Assembly: GCF_003589595.1 (NCBI RefSeq)
Contig: NW_020653719.1
Location: 372,949 to 436,948, forward strand
Direction: 5' to 3'
Length of the DNA: 64,000 nt
Source of the DNA: Hyposmocoma kahamanoa
Lineage: Eukaryota; Arthropoda; Insecta; Lepidoptera; Cosmopterigidae
Shown: positions 54,728-64,000 of the stretch, in pieces
Numbering within the stretch: position 1 is the first letter of the stretch
Layout: the number at the start of each line of letters is the position of its first letter
Program-made: the position numbers and the translations under genes
Notes under the pieces: model-generated
Database searches by the model: none
What the model was told of the DNA's origin: nothing
The model's input: the letters and a program-made list of their open reading frames with translations, nothing else

Positions 54728-54945
54728 CAGAACAATAAATACAGTAGAAGTGATTAGTTAGCATATGACGCGTGCCAACTATATAGGTCTCGAAAGACCT
54801 ACTTGAGCTCAGTCCGCCATTTTCGCTTTGTATGGTTGTCATTCTTTCGTGCAAATTCTCTAAACTCGTAGAAAAATGCCTTATTGTGCTGTTTTGGAGT
54901 GCAAATATGATAGGTGCACCAAAAATATATACCCTTAGTAATATT
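54728..54945 (+). repeat. 5' region of a THAP-type element, copy 2
   Basis: Shares CAGTAGAAGTG, ACTTGAGCTCAGT and TTTCGCTTTGTATG with 45785-45975. The ATG at 54876 opens MPYCAVLECKYDRCTKN then a stop. MPxxC...C is how THAP zinc domains of P-element-type transposases begin. Only the first 18 codons remain. Confidence 0.55.
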
Positions 54946-56082
54946 TGAAATCACAGGTAAGTCTTTTTTTTTATAAATTTTAAATTTTCAGGTTATCTAT
55001 CCGTTCAGATGTCAATCGCTCGTTGTAGTCCAGCTACTGGCCGCAAGATGGCAGCATGTTGAATAAAATTGCAATATACAATCCAAACGTCATAACTTGC
55101 AATAAAGGTATTAAACTTTCAACAATCTGCCGCCTGGGTAAAGTTTAAATTATAATAACAACCTTTGTTACATCTTTTTAAATTAGAAACTATGATCGAT
55201 CATTATCAAAATTTCATAGTGTTATTCATTTTATTTGTGTGCGTTTTGGCGAAATCCGTTCCGATAGTAATCGAGGCTTATGGCACTTCTATTGTTTTTT
55301 TTTCTTCCGTGGTTATATGCAGCCGCACACAACTGAATTGCTACGAGGATATCTTCGCGTTGCTGTCTTATGTATGCGTGCGACAAATTTGGCGAATGTT
55401 GCACACACTTGCACACGTGCATTGCGTAATGCGATCTTCGCGTGCCTCTCGCGCGTCGTCATGCGAGTCTTGCGTGCGATTTGATTACAGAACTGAACTT
55501 AACTAAATTAAAAATTTTCAAAATCATGATAGTAAAATATTGTAATATTCATTAAACTTCATATCGTCGTCTTAGACTGAATACCTCGTATGATTTCTAA
55601 ATTTTTCAGGACGAAGAAAAAATGTGGCACTAATGTTTGTAGCTAGTATCGTAAATAGATACATTATTTTATTCGTTTTATTTTATTTGGAATAAGAACA
55701 GCCATACTTAATACTATTCTAACCTTAACATACGTTTAACAATTTTGGGCAGGCCAATCTTAGTTATACTCTAAAATAATTACTGATAATGGACGTATAA
55801 TATTAAGAATGAAAACAAGAATAAGGCTAAATAAATTTGAATTAAATTAAATAATCTTGTCTCTGATAAAAGAAAAACAATTATACCTCTTTCAGATACT
55901 ATATTACTTTATTAATATATTTGAGCACGATTTTTACTCTAATGCGAAAATATAGGACATATTTTTTTTATTTTGACGTCTATCTTATGTATACATACAT
56001 AAACGAACCCAGTACCCCACCTACGGTGGGGTCGGGCTCGGCCTGCGGCGCGTGGTCGGGTTCAGTTTACGGGGTGTGCTCA
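54946..56082. other. Unassigned DNA
   Basis: A GC-richer block at 55310-55490 is open in two frames on the plus strand but has no recognisable domain. 56015-56031 forms a small hairpin, CCCCACC-TAC-GGTGGGG, at the start of a GC-rich island. Confidence 0.4.
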
Positions 56083-56290
56083 TGCTCTTCGGTGGCACAG
56101 CAGTTAGTACTATGGGCGCTTGATCAGGAGGTCGATTCCCGATTTGGGCCAATTTAAGAAACGAACATTTCTAAGTTGGTTTTGGTCTGAGTATTCTGGA
56201 TGATCGTTGTTTTGGTATTCATAGTACAGGAAATTCGGCAGTTTCCCCCTAAATACTTCTCTTTGGCATAGCTTTCAAGAAAATGGAATG
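56083..56290 (+). mobile_element. SINE-5 copy
   Basis: tRNA-like head: GGTGGCACAGCAGTTAGTAC (A-box-like) and GAGGTCGATTCCCG (B-box-like at 56130-56140). The body GGGCCAATTTAAGAAACGAA recurs at 21195. Confidence 0.7.
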
Positions 56291-56338
56291 TAACAGATAT
56301 GGTTGAGATACAACAACGTTATAATAAGTATTCCATTT

Positions 56339-57305
56339 CCACTACATCGGGAAGTATGCCTTACATTTTTACAATTGTGAGATCTTGTACTCGTAATACT
56401 ACTCCATACGAAGGCGTGCGGACGCTTCGGGCTTCGCCCTCCGCGGACCTCGGCCTGCGGCCTCGGCACTTTGGGCTTTGTTTTAAAAAAAATTAAGTAG
56501 CTCTTTAATGGTGGCCATATTTAAAAATTATTATTATCAAACAATCTTAGAAATCTTTTCGTGCTAATTTTCAGTCCGAGCAAAGGAAGTTACTACATAA
56601 ATAAATTACGGCTATATCGAAAAACAGCGGAAACAAAATTTTTACCCCAAATTTTGATGCCATGTCATTTTCGTCGAATTAGAAGAAATTTGTATCTAAA
56701 AAATGTTTGTATGGTAGCCATATTAAAAAATGGTGAAAAATAAATTTTAACCGCTAATTATTATTAAACACTCATAAAGACCCCGACATGTCCATTTTCA
56801 ATCGAATTAGTGCAAATTTTTGTCTGCCCCTAAAAGAGTTTGTATGGCGACCATATTTAAAAATAACGAAAAACAAATTTTGAGCTCAAATTATTATTAT
56901 ATTTGTAGTGGCCTTCACATGCCAATTTTTAGTCGAATCAGAGCAAATCTCTTTCGGCAGCTAGTTATAACGAAAAAAACACTTGTATGGCAGCCATATT
57001 AACAAATGGCGAAAAGAAATTTTTGACCAATCTCAAATAGTTTCCGTGACAGGAGGCTTTGAAATTTGTATGGCGGCCATCTTGTTTATTTGAATTTCGA
57101 AAATTTTTTACTTCCCGCTGAAATTGACCAGGATGTATCTCATAAAAATGCACAAAAATCCCCCCCATGTACTAAAGTTTTTGCAGGCCGTTGATCACTC
57201 GTTTACATTTTCCACATTCAGATCTTTTCATATTTGATTCTTTGCTTTGGAGCCTATCTGCGTACAAAGGTATAATTTTTTTTTCCACCATATCGGGAAG
57301 TATGC
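56339..57305. repeat. Block flanked by 21-base direct repeats
   Basis: CCACTACATCGGGAAGTATGC (56339-56359, two mismatches) returns at 57285-57305; ATCGGGAAGTATGC is exact. Between them lie a GC-rich island (56417-56470) and a degenerate tandem array. Either a long target duplication or two copies of one repeat. Confidence 0.6.
56508..57090 (+). repeat. Degenerate tandem array, TTTGTATGGCGGCCATATT core
   Basis: Five diverged units at about 56508, 56705, 56838, 56980 and 57064 share GTATGG(C/T)(A/G)(A/G)CCAT followed by ATT, a run of A, GGCGAAAA and AAATTTT. Spacing falls from about 195 to 85 bases. No coding sense. Confidence 0.7.
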
Positions 57306-57879
57306 GTTCTATTTCTGTCAGTGAGTAAGAATTTGTAGCTTCATATATATATTAATAATTTATATATATAATAATGTAAAATATGCATTTTTACACACTC
57401 AACAACAAAAATCTATGTAAAATAATATAACATTCATAAATTGTACCTCGTTTGCAGACACAGCAAAGTTATTATGTTCCTAAAAACCTTTCCACGTAGA
57501 TACAATGTATTTCAAAGTTGTAAGCTCCAGCTTTAGATAGGCTAAAGCACGTTATAATTAAACGAAAAGTTGGAGTCATATGTTTTAGTAGGTACTACAT
57601 CATCGAGTATATTTCTGATTATGTACTCGATGTGCTACATTTAATACGAGTCTGCGAAATTGGAATATCTCGAGTAAAATGTATTTTTCCTATCTAAGGG
57701 ACGAGGTTTATTGGGACTAATTTTGTTATTGTAAAGATCCTTCTATTGATGCCGGAATTCCAATCTACAATGAATTTTAGCAATAAAGTTAAATTTACTT
57801 GCTATGCTTAAAATGTTTTTTTAATTTGTAAGTTTTCATAATAGTGGTGTAGTGTTTGTATTTCATATGCAAGTCCTTA
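57306..57879. other. Unassigned AT-rich DNA
   Basis: A short AT microsatellite lies at about 57345-57372; nothing else. Confidence 0.45.
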
Positions 57880-58095
57880 GGCTCAACTCACACTGGCGCA
57901 GAGTCGAAGCATCGCGTCGCGTCCTATTTGTCAACTACAACGCTTGGCGACAAATTACAAATTTCTATTATGCAAATATGGATGCGGCTTAGCGCGTCGT
58001 TAATAATGGGAAAATAGAGATGCATATACTGTAGACGAAAAACATGACGCGTCGCGACGCTTCGACTCTGCGCCATCGCCAGTGTGAGTGGAGCC
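57880..58095. mobile_element. MITE with 40-base terminal inverted repeats
   Basis: GGCTCAACTCACACTGGCG opens it and CGCCAGTGTGAGTGGAGCC closes it. The arms continue with GCAGAGTCGAAGC(A/G)TCGCG(T/A)CGCGTC, the right arm carrying a six-base insertion. 216 bases, no coding capacity. Confidence 0.88.
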
Positions 58096-58482
58096 ATAGT
58101 TTCCCGACTCTACCTAAATCACTGCTAGCACCTTGCGCCATAATATGGAGACTTCGTATTTTCAAAATTTCGCGCCCTATATTCATAATTCGAAAAAATT
58201 TTCAAAAGTTTTTAATTTTGTTGATAAAACTTAACTTTCTGTACCTTATGTTTCCGCACCTACATATTACCGTAGCGCGAATATGGTGTCTTCTACATAT
58301 AAATATTTCTATTTAAACATTTTGTTTCAACATGCAGCCGACAGATGGCGCTTTCTAAAACATTGCTAAATTTGTCTTGTTTCAATCGTACAATCCTTGT
58401 ACTAATTAAAATATTTTCTTTAGTGAGATACTCTTCTCAGCGCATTTAGAGAAATGTGAAGTAGTTTGTGTACGACAATCTC
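58096..58482. other. Unassigned
   Basis: Nothing recognised. Confidence 0.4.
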
Positions 58483-58697
58483 TAATTTAAGCAAGTCAAA
58501 GTGAAAGAAACATTTATTCCATAAGTAAAATAAATTTACATTTGAAAACGTCACTTTTAAAGTACTGTGACTGCTACTCTTAGAGGATGGAAAAAAATAA
58601 AGGAACTACTACTACGTAGTTCAACTACGCTGACTTTCCTGAAAAGAACGAGCCAGAAACTTTAGGGATTGCTCTTTTCAAATAAACTTAAATGCTA
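58483..58697 (-). repeat. Rep-T copy, inverted
   Basis: Minus strand: AAGTTTATTTGAAAAGAGCA, TTTCTGGCTCGTTCTTTTCA and GGAATAAATGTTTCTTTCAC match 45362-45530, with an extra ACTACGTAGTT-type stretch inside. Confidence 0.75.
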
Positions 58698-58930
58698 GGA
58701 ATACACTTTGCTGAAGCATCCTGCAGCACATGGTACTATTACGATATTGAACCAGGTATTGTGATCTTTCCTATCATTTTACGACTTGTTCCCAATCGTC
58801 CTGTTAAGTAGCAATTGGTTCAATTTAATAGCAATGTGCCAACCAAAACATCTTTTTTTTTCTACAGCAACTACAGTGTTATGTAGATAACTGTTCATTT
58901 AGAAAATAAAACGCCATATATATTTTTTCC
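58698..58930. other. Unassigned
   Basis: Nothing recognised. Confidence 0.4.
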
Positions 58931-59216
58931 GTAGCTGTAGAGCTCTTTATAGAAGAATCCGCGCAGAGAAGTACTGCGACCTTACCTATTCCGGCAACCA
59001 AGCGTTATTGCGTTCCGGTTTAGAAGGGTAAGGGTACTGGTGTAATTACAGACACACGAGACTTGCCAACTTATATCTCAGGATGACAGGCGCAGTGGCA
59101 GTGTCCCTCAGATCTTTGCGATTTAAAACTCTGAGTTGCAATGCAACTGCTATGTACAGTTGTGTCGCTCAACACCAGGCGCACGACTAGTTCGTCCCGT
59201 CACTTTCATAAAAAAC
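58931..59216 (+). repeat. Rep-A, near full-length
   Basis: From GTAGCTGTAGAGCTCTTTAT to CCCGTCACTTTCATAAAAAA with all landmark blocks in order. Confidence 0.85.
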
Positions 59217-60261
59217 AAAATAAACATTTTGGTCCTCACGAATCGAATTTCACCTCCAATCGTAAAAGAAGTATATTTTTTTGAAAAACAACTCACGGCT
59301 TAAGATTATTCACATACAATCGTAAAACTAAGTAGATCCAAATTGCGGTTAGACGGAAACTTTGTAAAAGCGGCAGTGAAGTATGGCCGTAAAACTAAGG
59401 TATTATTTACGAGGCTTGCAATATATTGCGGTGGTACTGCGCACCTGTACCCCGCAGTTGGCTTGGATTTGGTGTAAAAATTACATGAGTCTTAATGTTT
59501 TAGAATGGACCATTTATATTATGAAATATGTAGTTTATACTTGATATGTTAGACAAAGATAGGGATGCTCGTATGCTATGAAGAAGTGGGGAAGGAAGGA
59601 CCGACCTAAAGTGTGTTGGTAAGGGCCGAATTTACTATGACCATGTTGAGAACATCCTAACGGAAGGCCAGTTCTCGAGTGCCCTAAACCGTAAAGCACT
59701 GATGGTCATGGATGATGATGAGACAGAAATAAGGTATGTATTTCTATTTATGATCAGTCTGAAGGATTGCTTTGTGGATTGGTATGATTACACGCACTGA
59801 TAACACGATGATATTCACACACACTCTTTACTCATCACACACTTACAAACACACACACACTCACACACTCCCCCCCCCCCCCCACACACACACACCACAC
59901 ACGCGCGCGCACACATACACATAATTGCCATATTTTACATTTTAGCTTTATTTTTTGCTTTATATTTGCATAGCAGTTATAACTTCACCACAGATTTTTT
60001 GTCGTTTTCATTTAAGTGTTAATGTGGAAGAAATAAAGAAATTATTATATTATAATTGTGTGCTTGGATTGCCATTCGTCGTAGTAAATGAAAAGGCTAC
60101 TGTCTCTGTCCATTCTATGGGAAAAGGGCGTAAAGCATATGTATGTATACATTATTAGAATGTGAGTAATTTATAAAATTTTAGAGGCGTCTCAACGCCT
60201 CAGTATTATATCTACTATGTTACTTATTATGTTTTGTTTTTTAGCATTTTAACGATTTCCA
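59217..60261. other. Unassigned, with CA/C-run microsatellite
   Basis: 59640-59740 is open in one frame (YYDHVENILTEGQFSSALNR) and may be an eroded retroelement C-terminus, not identified. 59815-59922 is a compound CA/C/CG simple repeat with a run of 14 C at 59870-59883. Confidence 0.45.
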
Positions 60262-60442
60262 TGGTCAAGAGGCTTGCAGACCGATTTTCATGAGGTCCCA
60301 GGTTCGATCCCCGGCCGGATTAATGCAGTTAAGTGTTTGTGGTACCGTCGCTATTTCCGATTTCCATAACACAAAGTGTTTTAGTTACTTCCTTTGGAAT
60401 CAGAGCATCGTATGTTATGTTGTCAAACAATTTAACTTCACT
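60262..60442 (+). mobile_element. SINE-3 copy 2
   Basis: AAGAGGCTTGCAGACCGATTTTCA, B-box GGTTCGATCCC at 60301-60311, TTTCCGATTTCCATAACACA and GAGCATCGTATGTTATGTTG; same order as 35842-36060. Confidence 0.82.
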
Positions 60443-61423
60443 AATGACCTTTATGCGTGTAGGTTGGGGTATGTAATTTATGTACTATTAATAGTTATTC
60501 ATAGTCGATAAATTACATTCCTCAATCTACAAATAATTAATAGTTATTAATAGACAGTATTTATTTCATCCGAATTTGGAAAAGACTTTTCCACTTTCCT
60601 ATTTAGAGCCGCGTTCATCCAGCTTTGAGTTTATTACTTAGATTTATATTGAATCCCAAAGAAAGGAGTCATTGTTATAAACTTTAATAACCTCTCACAA
60701 ATTCAATTTCGGAAAATTATAATTTAATACCATATAATTCTTACGGCGCCTTCAAATTAGACGCTTATAGAAGCGCTAGCGGCGAGCCTGCCACGCTACA
60801 CCTCAGATTTCGAAAAAATTAAATATTTCTTAATAATACCTAAGCGTGTATGTCGTGTTAGAGCCCTCGCAAACTGCAGACTTTCTATCCACCGATATTT
60901 AAGTCGGGTTGGGCAGCCAGCGCGTACACTGGATCAACCAATTAGTCTGGATGGTGTTGATGGCGCCGATCAGCGAACAGTCAGCCAATTGCTCTTGAAA
61001 ACTTTTGCTACTTCCTAGCTGCTCTGGAATTGCATAATGAACATTAAATTGTTCAGAAATGTTATTGTTGCCTTTGCATAATGAGGAAAGGCATCAAGAA
61101 GAGAATTCGATGGTATTGAGTGCATCGGTGGACTAAAGAATCTGCAAAAAGGAGGGCAATGTTGTGTTTGTTTCATCAAATTTATTCAATGGCACACATC
61201 TCCATATTGATCAAGGACCCGACTGAACCATCGGTCGTTATAAAGTCTGCAGTATGGGTACGCTCTTAGGCCCACTACCTCCTTAAACGGAACAGAGAAG
61301 AGCTATGCTTTGGCAATCAATAGCTATTCGTTATTTTGACAAGGACACACTACTAGATCGAATGATACAAACGGCGTATATTGGTAAAAACAATAAACTG
61401 TATATTGGTATTTTGAAATGCTT
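60443..61423. other. Unassigned DNA
   Basis: 60750-61340 is GC-richer than average and not recognised; it could be an eroded coding element. Confidence 0.4.
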
Positions 61424-61699
61424 TTAGTAGCAGTACCTGCACTTCTTTGTGAAAGAGTTTCTCCAGGGACGTATTTGTCACCTTACCTATTTCTGTCGAT
61501 TTTGAAGGGTACGTGTGGCGAAATTATAGGCAAATGGATCTTGTCAACTTATGTCCGAAGGTGACGGGCGCTGTGGCAGTGCTCCTCAGATGTTTGCGAT
61601 TTAAAGCTGTGGGTGGCAATGGATCGGCTATCGACAGGCGTGTCGCTTACCACCAGGCGCACGAGTTGTTCGTCCCCTCACTTGGTATCATAAAAAATG
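61424..61699 (+). repeat. Rep-A copy
   Basis: From TAGTAGCAGTACCTGCACTT to CACTTGGTATCATAAAAAA, lacking about 35 bases around the GCAGTAATG block. Confidence 0.85.
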
Positions 61700-62202
61700 A
61701 AAATAAAAGGTTTCCCCGTTATTTTGTAGATGATGCATTTGAATATCAACGCTATGTCCAACTTTGCTTAGGTAGCATGAAAATACGGCCCGTTAACTAA
61801 AAGGCTAACTGTTGTTTATTGAATAAGTAATTTTAATACCACACAAATGACTGGAAGTCAAATCAAAGTCATATGGTAGAATACCTATAAATAATGCAAA
61901 ATGATTCGATGGCTAATATAAATAAGGGTTTACTTTTGCGCATATAAAAGAAATACTTATTAAAGCATTTTATTTATTATATGCGTAAATTGTAAAGGTA
62001 ACTAACTAACACACTCTATTTCTGGTGTTCTGTGTTGAAACATAAGGTAGAAAAAGTACTGTGCGGATATCCTTGCCATATTTCTTTCCGAGAGGGGATA
62101 TATAGAAACTTTGTTTTCTCTTTATTTATTTTCAAACAATAATGCTGGTATATAGACCTAGTTTGTATTTGTATAATATTAAAAAATGTATGTTTCTATT
62201 TG
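61700..62202. other. Unassigned AT-rich DNA
   Basis: Nothing recognised. Confidence 0.45.
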
Positions 62203-62439
62203 ACCGTGGTACCCTAATGGTTTGACCTACTGCCTCTGAAGCCGTGGATTCGAATCCGGGCTCGTCCCTTTCAGTTTCTCGAAATTTATGTACGAAATTT
62301 ATTTCGAAATTTTTTTTTGAGCTCTTCGGTGAAGGAAAACATTGTGATGAGACCTGCACGTCGAAGAAGTGTGCCGAATCTTGGAAAACGTGTGAGGTCT
62401 CCAACCCGCATTGGGCCAGCGTGGTGGACTGTGGCCTAC
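62203..62439 (+). mobile_element. SINE-1, full-length
   Basis: ACCGTGGTACCCTAATGG (A-box), GGATTCGAATCCGGG (B-box near 62247), GAGCTCTTCGGTGAAGGAAA, CTGCACGTCGAAGAAG and CCAACCCGCATTGGGCCAGC. The best preserved SINE-1 copy. Confidence 0.88.
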
Positions 62440-62449
62440 ACACTCGCAT

Positions 62450-62622
62450 GAGAGGAGACCCGTGTCCTTGGGCACACGAGCAAACAGATAACTACAAATT
62501 ACACCCAAACTCACGAGAAAAGTAAATGTGAGCCGTACAAATATTTCTTCATGCCCGGGAATCAAATCCAGGACCACTTCATGGCAGACAAGCAATGTAG
62601 CCGTTCAGCCACAGAGGCAGTT
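62450..62622 (-). mobile_element. SINE-2 related copy, inverted
   Basis: Minus strand: tRNA-like head AACTGCCTCTGTGGCTGAAC, B-box CCTGGATTTGATTCCCGGGC, then GAGTTTGGGTGTAATTTGTA. It sits tail to tail with the preceding SINE-1. Confidence 0.8.
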
Positions 62623-62644
62623 AATTACGTTAAATTAAGTTAGT

Positions 62645-62745
62645 ACTACACGTATTAAATGAAACTGTTTTTCGGGATTTAAATCGCGTATATTTGTTTT
62701 TGCAAACATACCAACGTTTCGGGGCTTTTACAGGTAAACAGTAAA
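62645..62745 (-). repeat. PLE-end, inverted member of a pair
   Basis: Minus strand: CTGTAAAAGCCCCGAAACGT, TGGTATGTTTGCAAAAACAA, ATACGCGATTTAAATCCCG and AAACAGTTTCATTTAATACG. Confidence 0.78.
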
Positions 62746-62747
62746 TC

Positions 62748-62880
62748 GTGACCATGGGCCCCGCATGGGCATGCAAAGGCCCCGAAACGTTGGTTTGTTT
62801 GAAAAAAAAAACAAATATACGCAATTTAAATGTGGAGAAAAAGTTTCAGTTTCTACAATCGCGAAAATCTTAGAACTCGA
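62748..62880 (+). repeat. PLE-end, direct member of a pair
   Basis: GTGACCATGGGCCCCGCATG, GGCCCCGAAACGTTGGTTTG, ATACGCAATTTAAATG and ATCTTAGAACTCGA. With the previous unit it forms a head-to-head inverted repeat around 62746. Confidence 0.8.
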
Positions 62881-63324
62881 AATGATGATGATGTTTGTGT
62901 TTATTTTGTTTATTTATAAAAAACTTAAAAAATATGTCTTTCTCCTGTTACGTGTTCTGATAGAGCACTATTAAATACTACATTTTGCGGCATGCGTCCA
63001 AATTTTAGAATAATTAAATCAATTCTGATATACGTAGAAATCAACGTATACATTGGGTTTAACCATGTCAATATCGTTTAAATGTAACCGCAATTACGCT
63101 GAAACGGATAGGTTTTAAACGGGTAGGTGACTTTTCTGTCGAACAGGGCCTGAATATACAAATCGACATTTTAAATTTACATTAAATACTCGCACACACA
63201 TAATTTTCACACAGACACACTTTGCGTTTGTATGTTATCGAATGTTTATAAGGATTATAAATAATTATAACACGCCAACATGGACAATCACAGCAATAAA
63301 CAAGCCTAAGTTAGGACTTGTTTT
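62881..63324. other. Unassigned AT-rich DNA
   Basis: Nothing recognised. Confidence 0.45.
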
Positions 63325-63630
63325 TTACCAGCACCTTTACCCTTCAAAACCAGAACGTAGTCATGGTCACATTCGCAGAAATAGATAAGGTGGCAGGTGC
63401 AGTGCTACTCAGAGCTTCACTTCATAAAGATCTGAGGGGCACGGCCACTGCGCCTGACACCCTAAGACATGAGATGACAGTCGAATGTGTCTATAATTTC
63501 ATCAGTATCCTTACCCTTCAAAACCGGAACGCAGGAATGTGAACATTATTGCTTCACGGAAGAAATAGGTAAGCTGGCAGTACCTACTTCCCTGGACGAA
63601 CTCTTTCACAAGGAGATCTACTGCTACTAA
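63325..63630 (-). repeat. Rep-A, two overlapping inverted pieces
   Basis: 63325-63393 holds ACCAGCACCTTTACCCTTCA to AGATAAGGTGGCA; 63394-63630 restarts at CAGTGCTACTCAGAGC and passes the same blocks again to AGGAGATCTACTGCTAC. One copy is therefore inserted in or joined to another. Confidence 0.8.
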
Positions 63631-64000
63631 ATTAACTATTCGACTATGAATGCCGCTTAAAACGTTGACGTTGTTAAATACAAGAACATAAGCATTTAAT
63701 ATTTATAAATACAGTTAATTCACAAATGACCTAACCTTCATAAAAACTGAAAAGCGTACCTGGTGAAAAGCCTAGTTTCGTTATGACACGGTCGACTAAC
63801 TTCAGGCTTACTTTCCCTTATGATTAAATTTTCGGAGTTTATGGTCAGAGTTCACTGATTTTTTGCCCGTCTTCCACGTTTCGCGCATTATTTATTGCCC
63901 GATATGAAATATGCATTAATCATGGGTCTACCACCAACGTAAACAATTTTTTCTTAGGCACCAGGAATTTCTTTTGACTTGAGCTTCTAAAATAATCTTG
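63631..64000. other. Unassigned
   Basis: Nothing recognised to the window end. Confidence 0.4.

Noticed and set aside
60880..61340. Transposase relic
   Set aside because: GC-richer and possibly formerly coding, but no recognisable motif in any frame.
63318..63542. Frames inside Rep-A copies, also 26041-26289, 35512-35910 and 61513-61800
   Set aside because: The same blocks in other Rep-A copies contain stops in these frames, so they are not conserved coding.

Overview
The window reads as nuclear DNA of a lepidopteran insect (moth or butterfly). It is AT-rich, has no prokaryotic gene layout, and nearly all recognisable sequence is transposable-element debris of types common in Lepidoptera: a mag-like Ty3/gypsy element with very short LTRs, a BEL/Pao element, several non-LTR retrotransposon (LINE) fragments, a Penelope-like fragment, mariner, a hAT-like element, an ISL2EU/Harbinger-like transposase relic and many tRNA-derived SINEs. 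I see no convincing complete host gene; one short stretch (24770-24940) has the shape of an internal exon but is unidentified. There is one 400-base assembly gap (31036-31435).

Layout. 1-3.5 kb: foldback and interspersed repeats. 3.54-10.17 kb: a mag-like LTR element bounded by a GTACC target duplication, with a 350-base insertion in its reverse transcriptase and an inverted LINE fragment in its 3' part. 10.5-12.2 kb: a LINE endonuclease fragment, then the 3' end of a Penelope-like element. 13-15 kb: SINE and LINE relics. 15.1-18.7 kb: a BEL/Pao relic split by a foldback MITE (in gag) and a SINE (in RT). 18.7-40 kb: mostly unassigned AT-rich DNA with scattered repeats, including a hAT-like foldback element filled with a telomere-like minisatellite (23.3-23.9 kb). 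40.1-42.6 kb: an inverted LINE. 43-46.2 kb: clustered repeats. 46.6-48.0 kb: a mariner interrupted by the same MITE as the BEL/Pao gag. 50.0-52.2 kb: a transposase relic abutting a LINE of opposite orientation. 53-64 kb: TIR elements, SINEs and a degenerate tandem array.

Labels used below are mine. Rep-A: an unclassified repeat of about 305 bases with an A-rich end, about 19 copies or pieces. Rep-D, Rep-G and Rep-T: smaller interspersed families (Rep-T is a LINE-like 3' tail). SINE-1 to SINE-5: tRNA-headed families. PLE-end: the terminal unit linked to the Penelope-like fragment. All family calls come from reading translated motifs and comparing copies inside the window; no database search was run. 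The genes do not form a pathway: the window records successive nested insertions, and every transposase or polymerase frame carries stops, frameshifts, truncation or lost catalytic residues.
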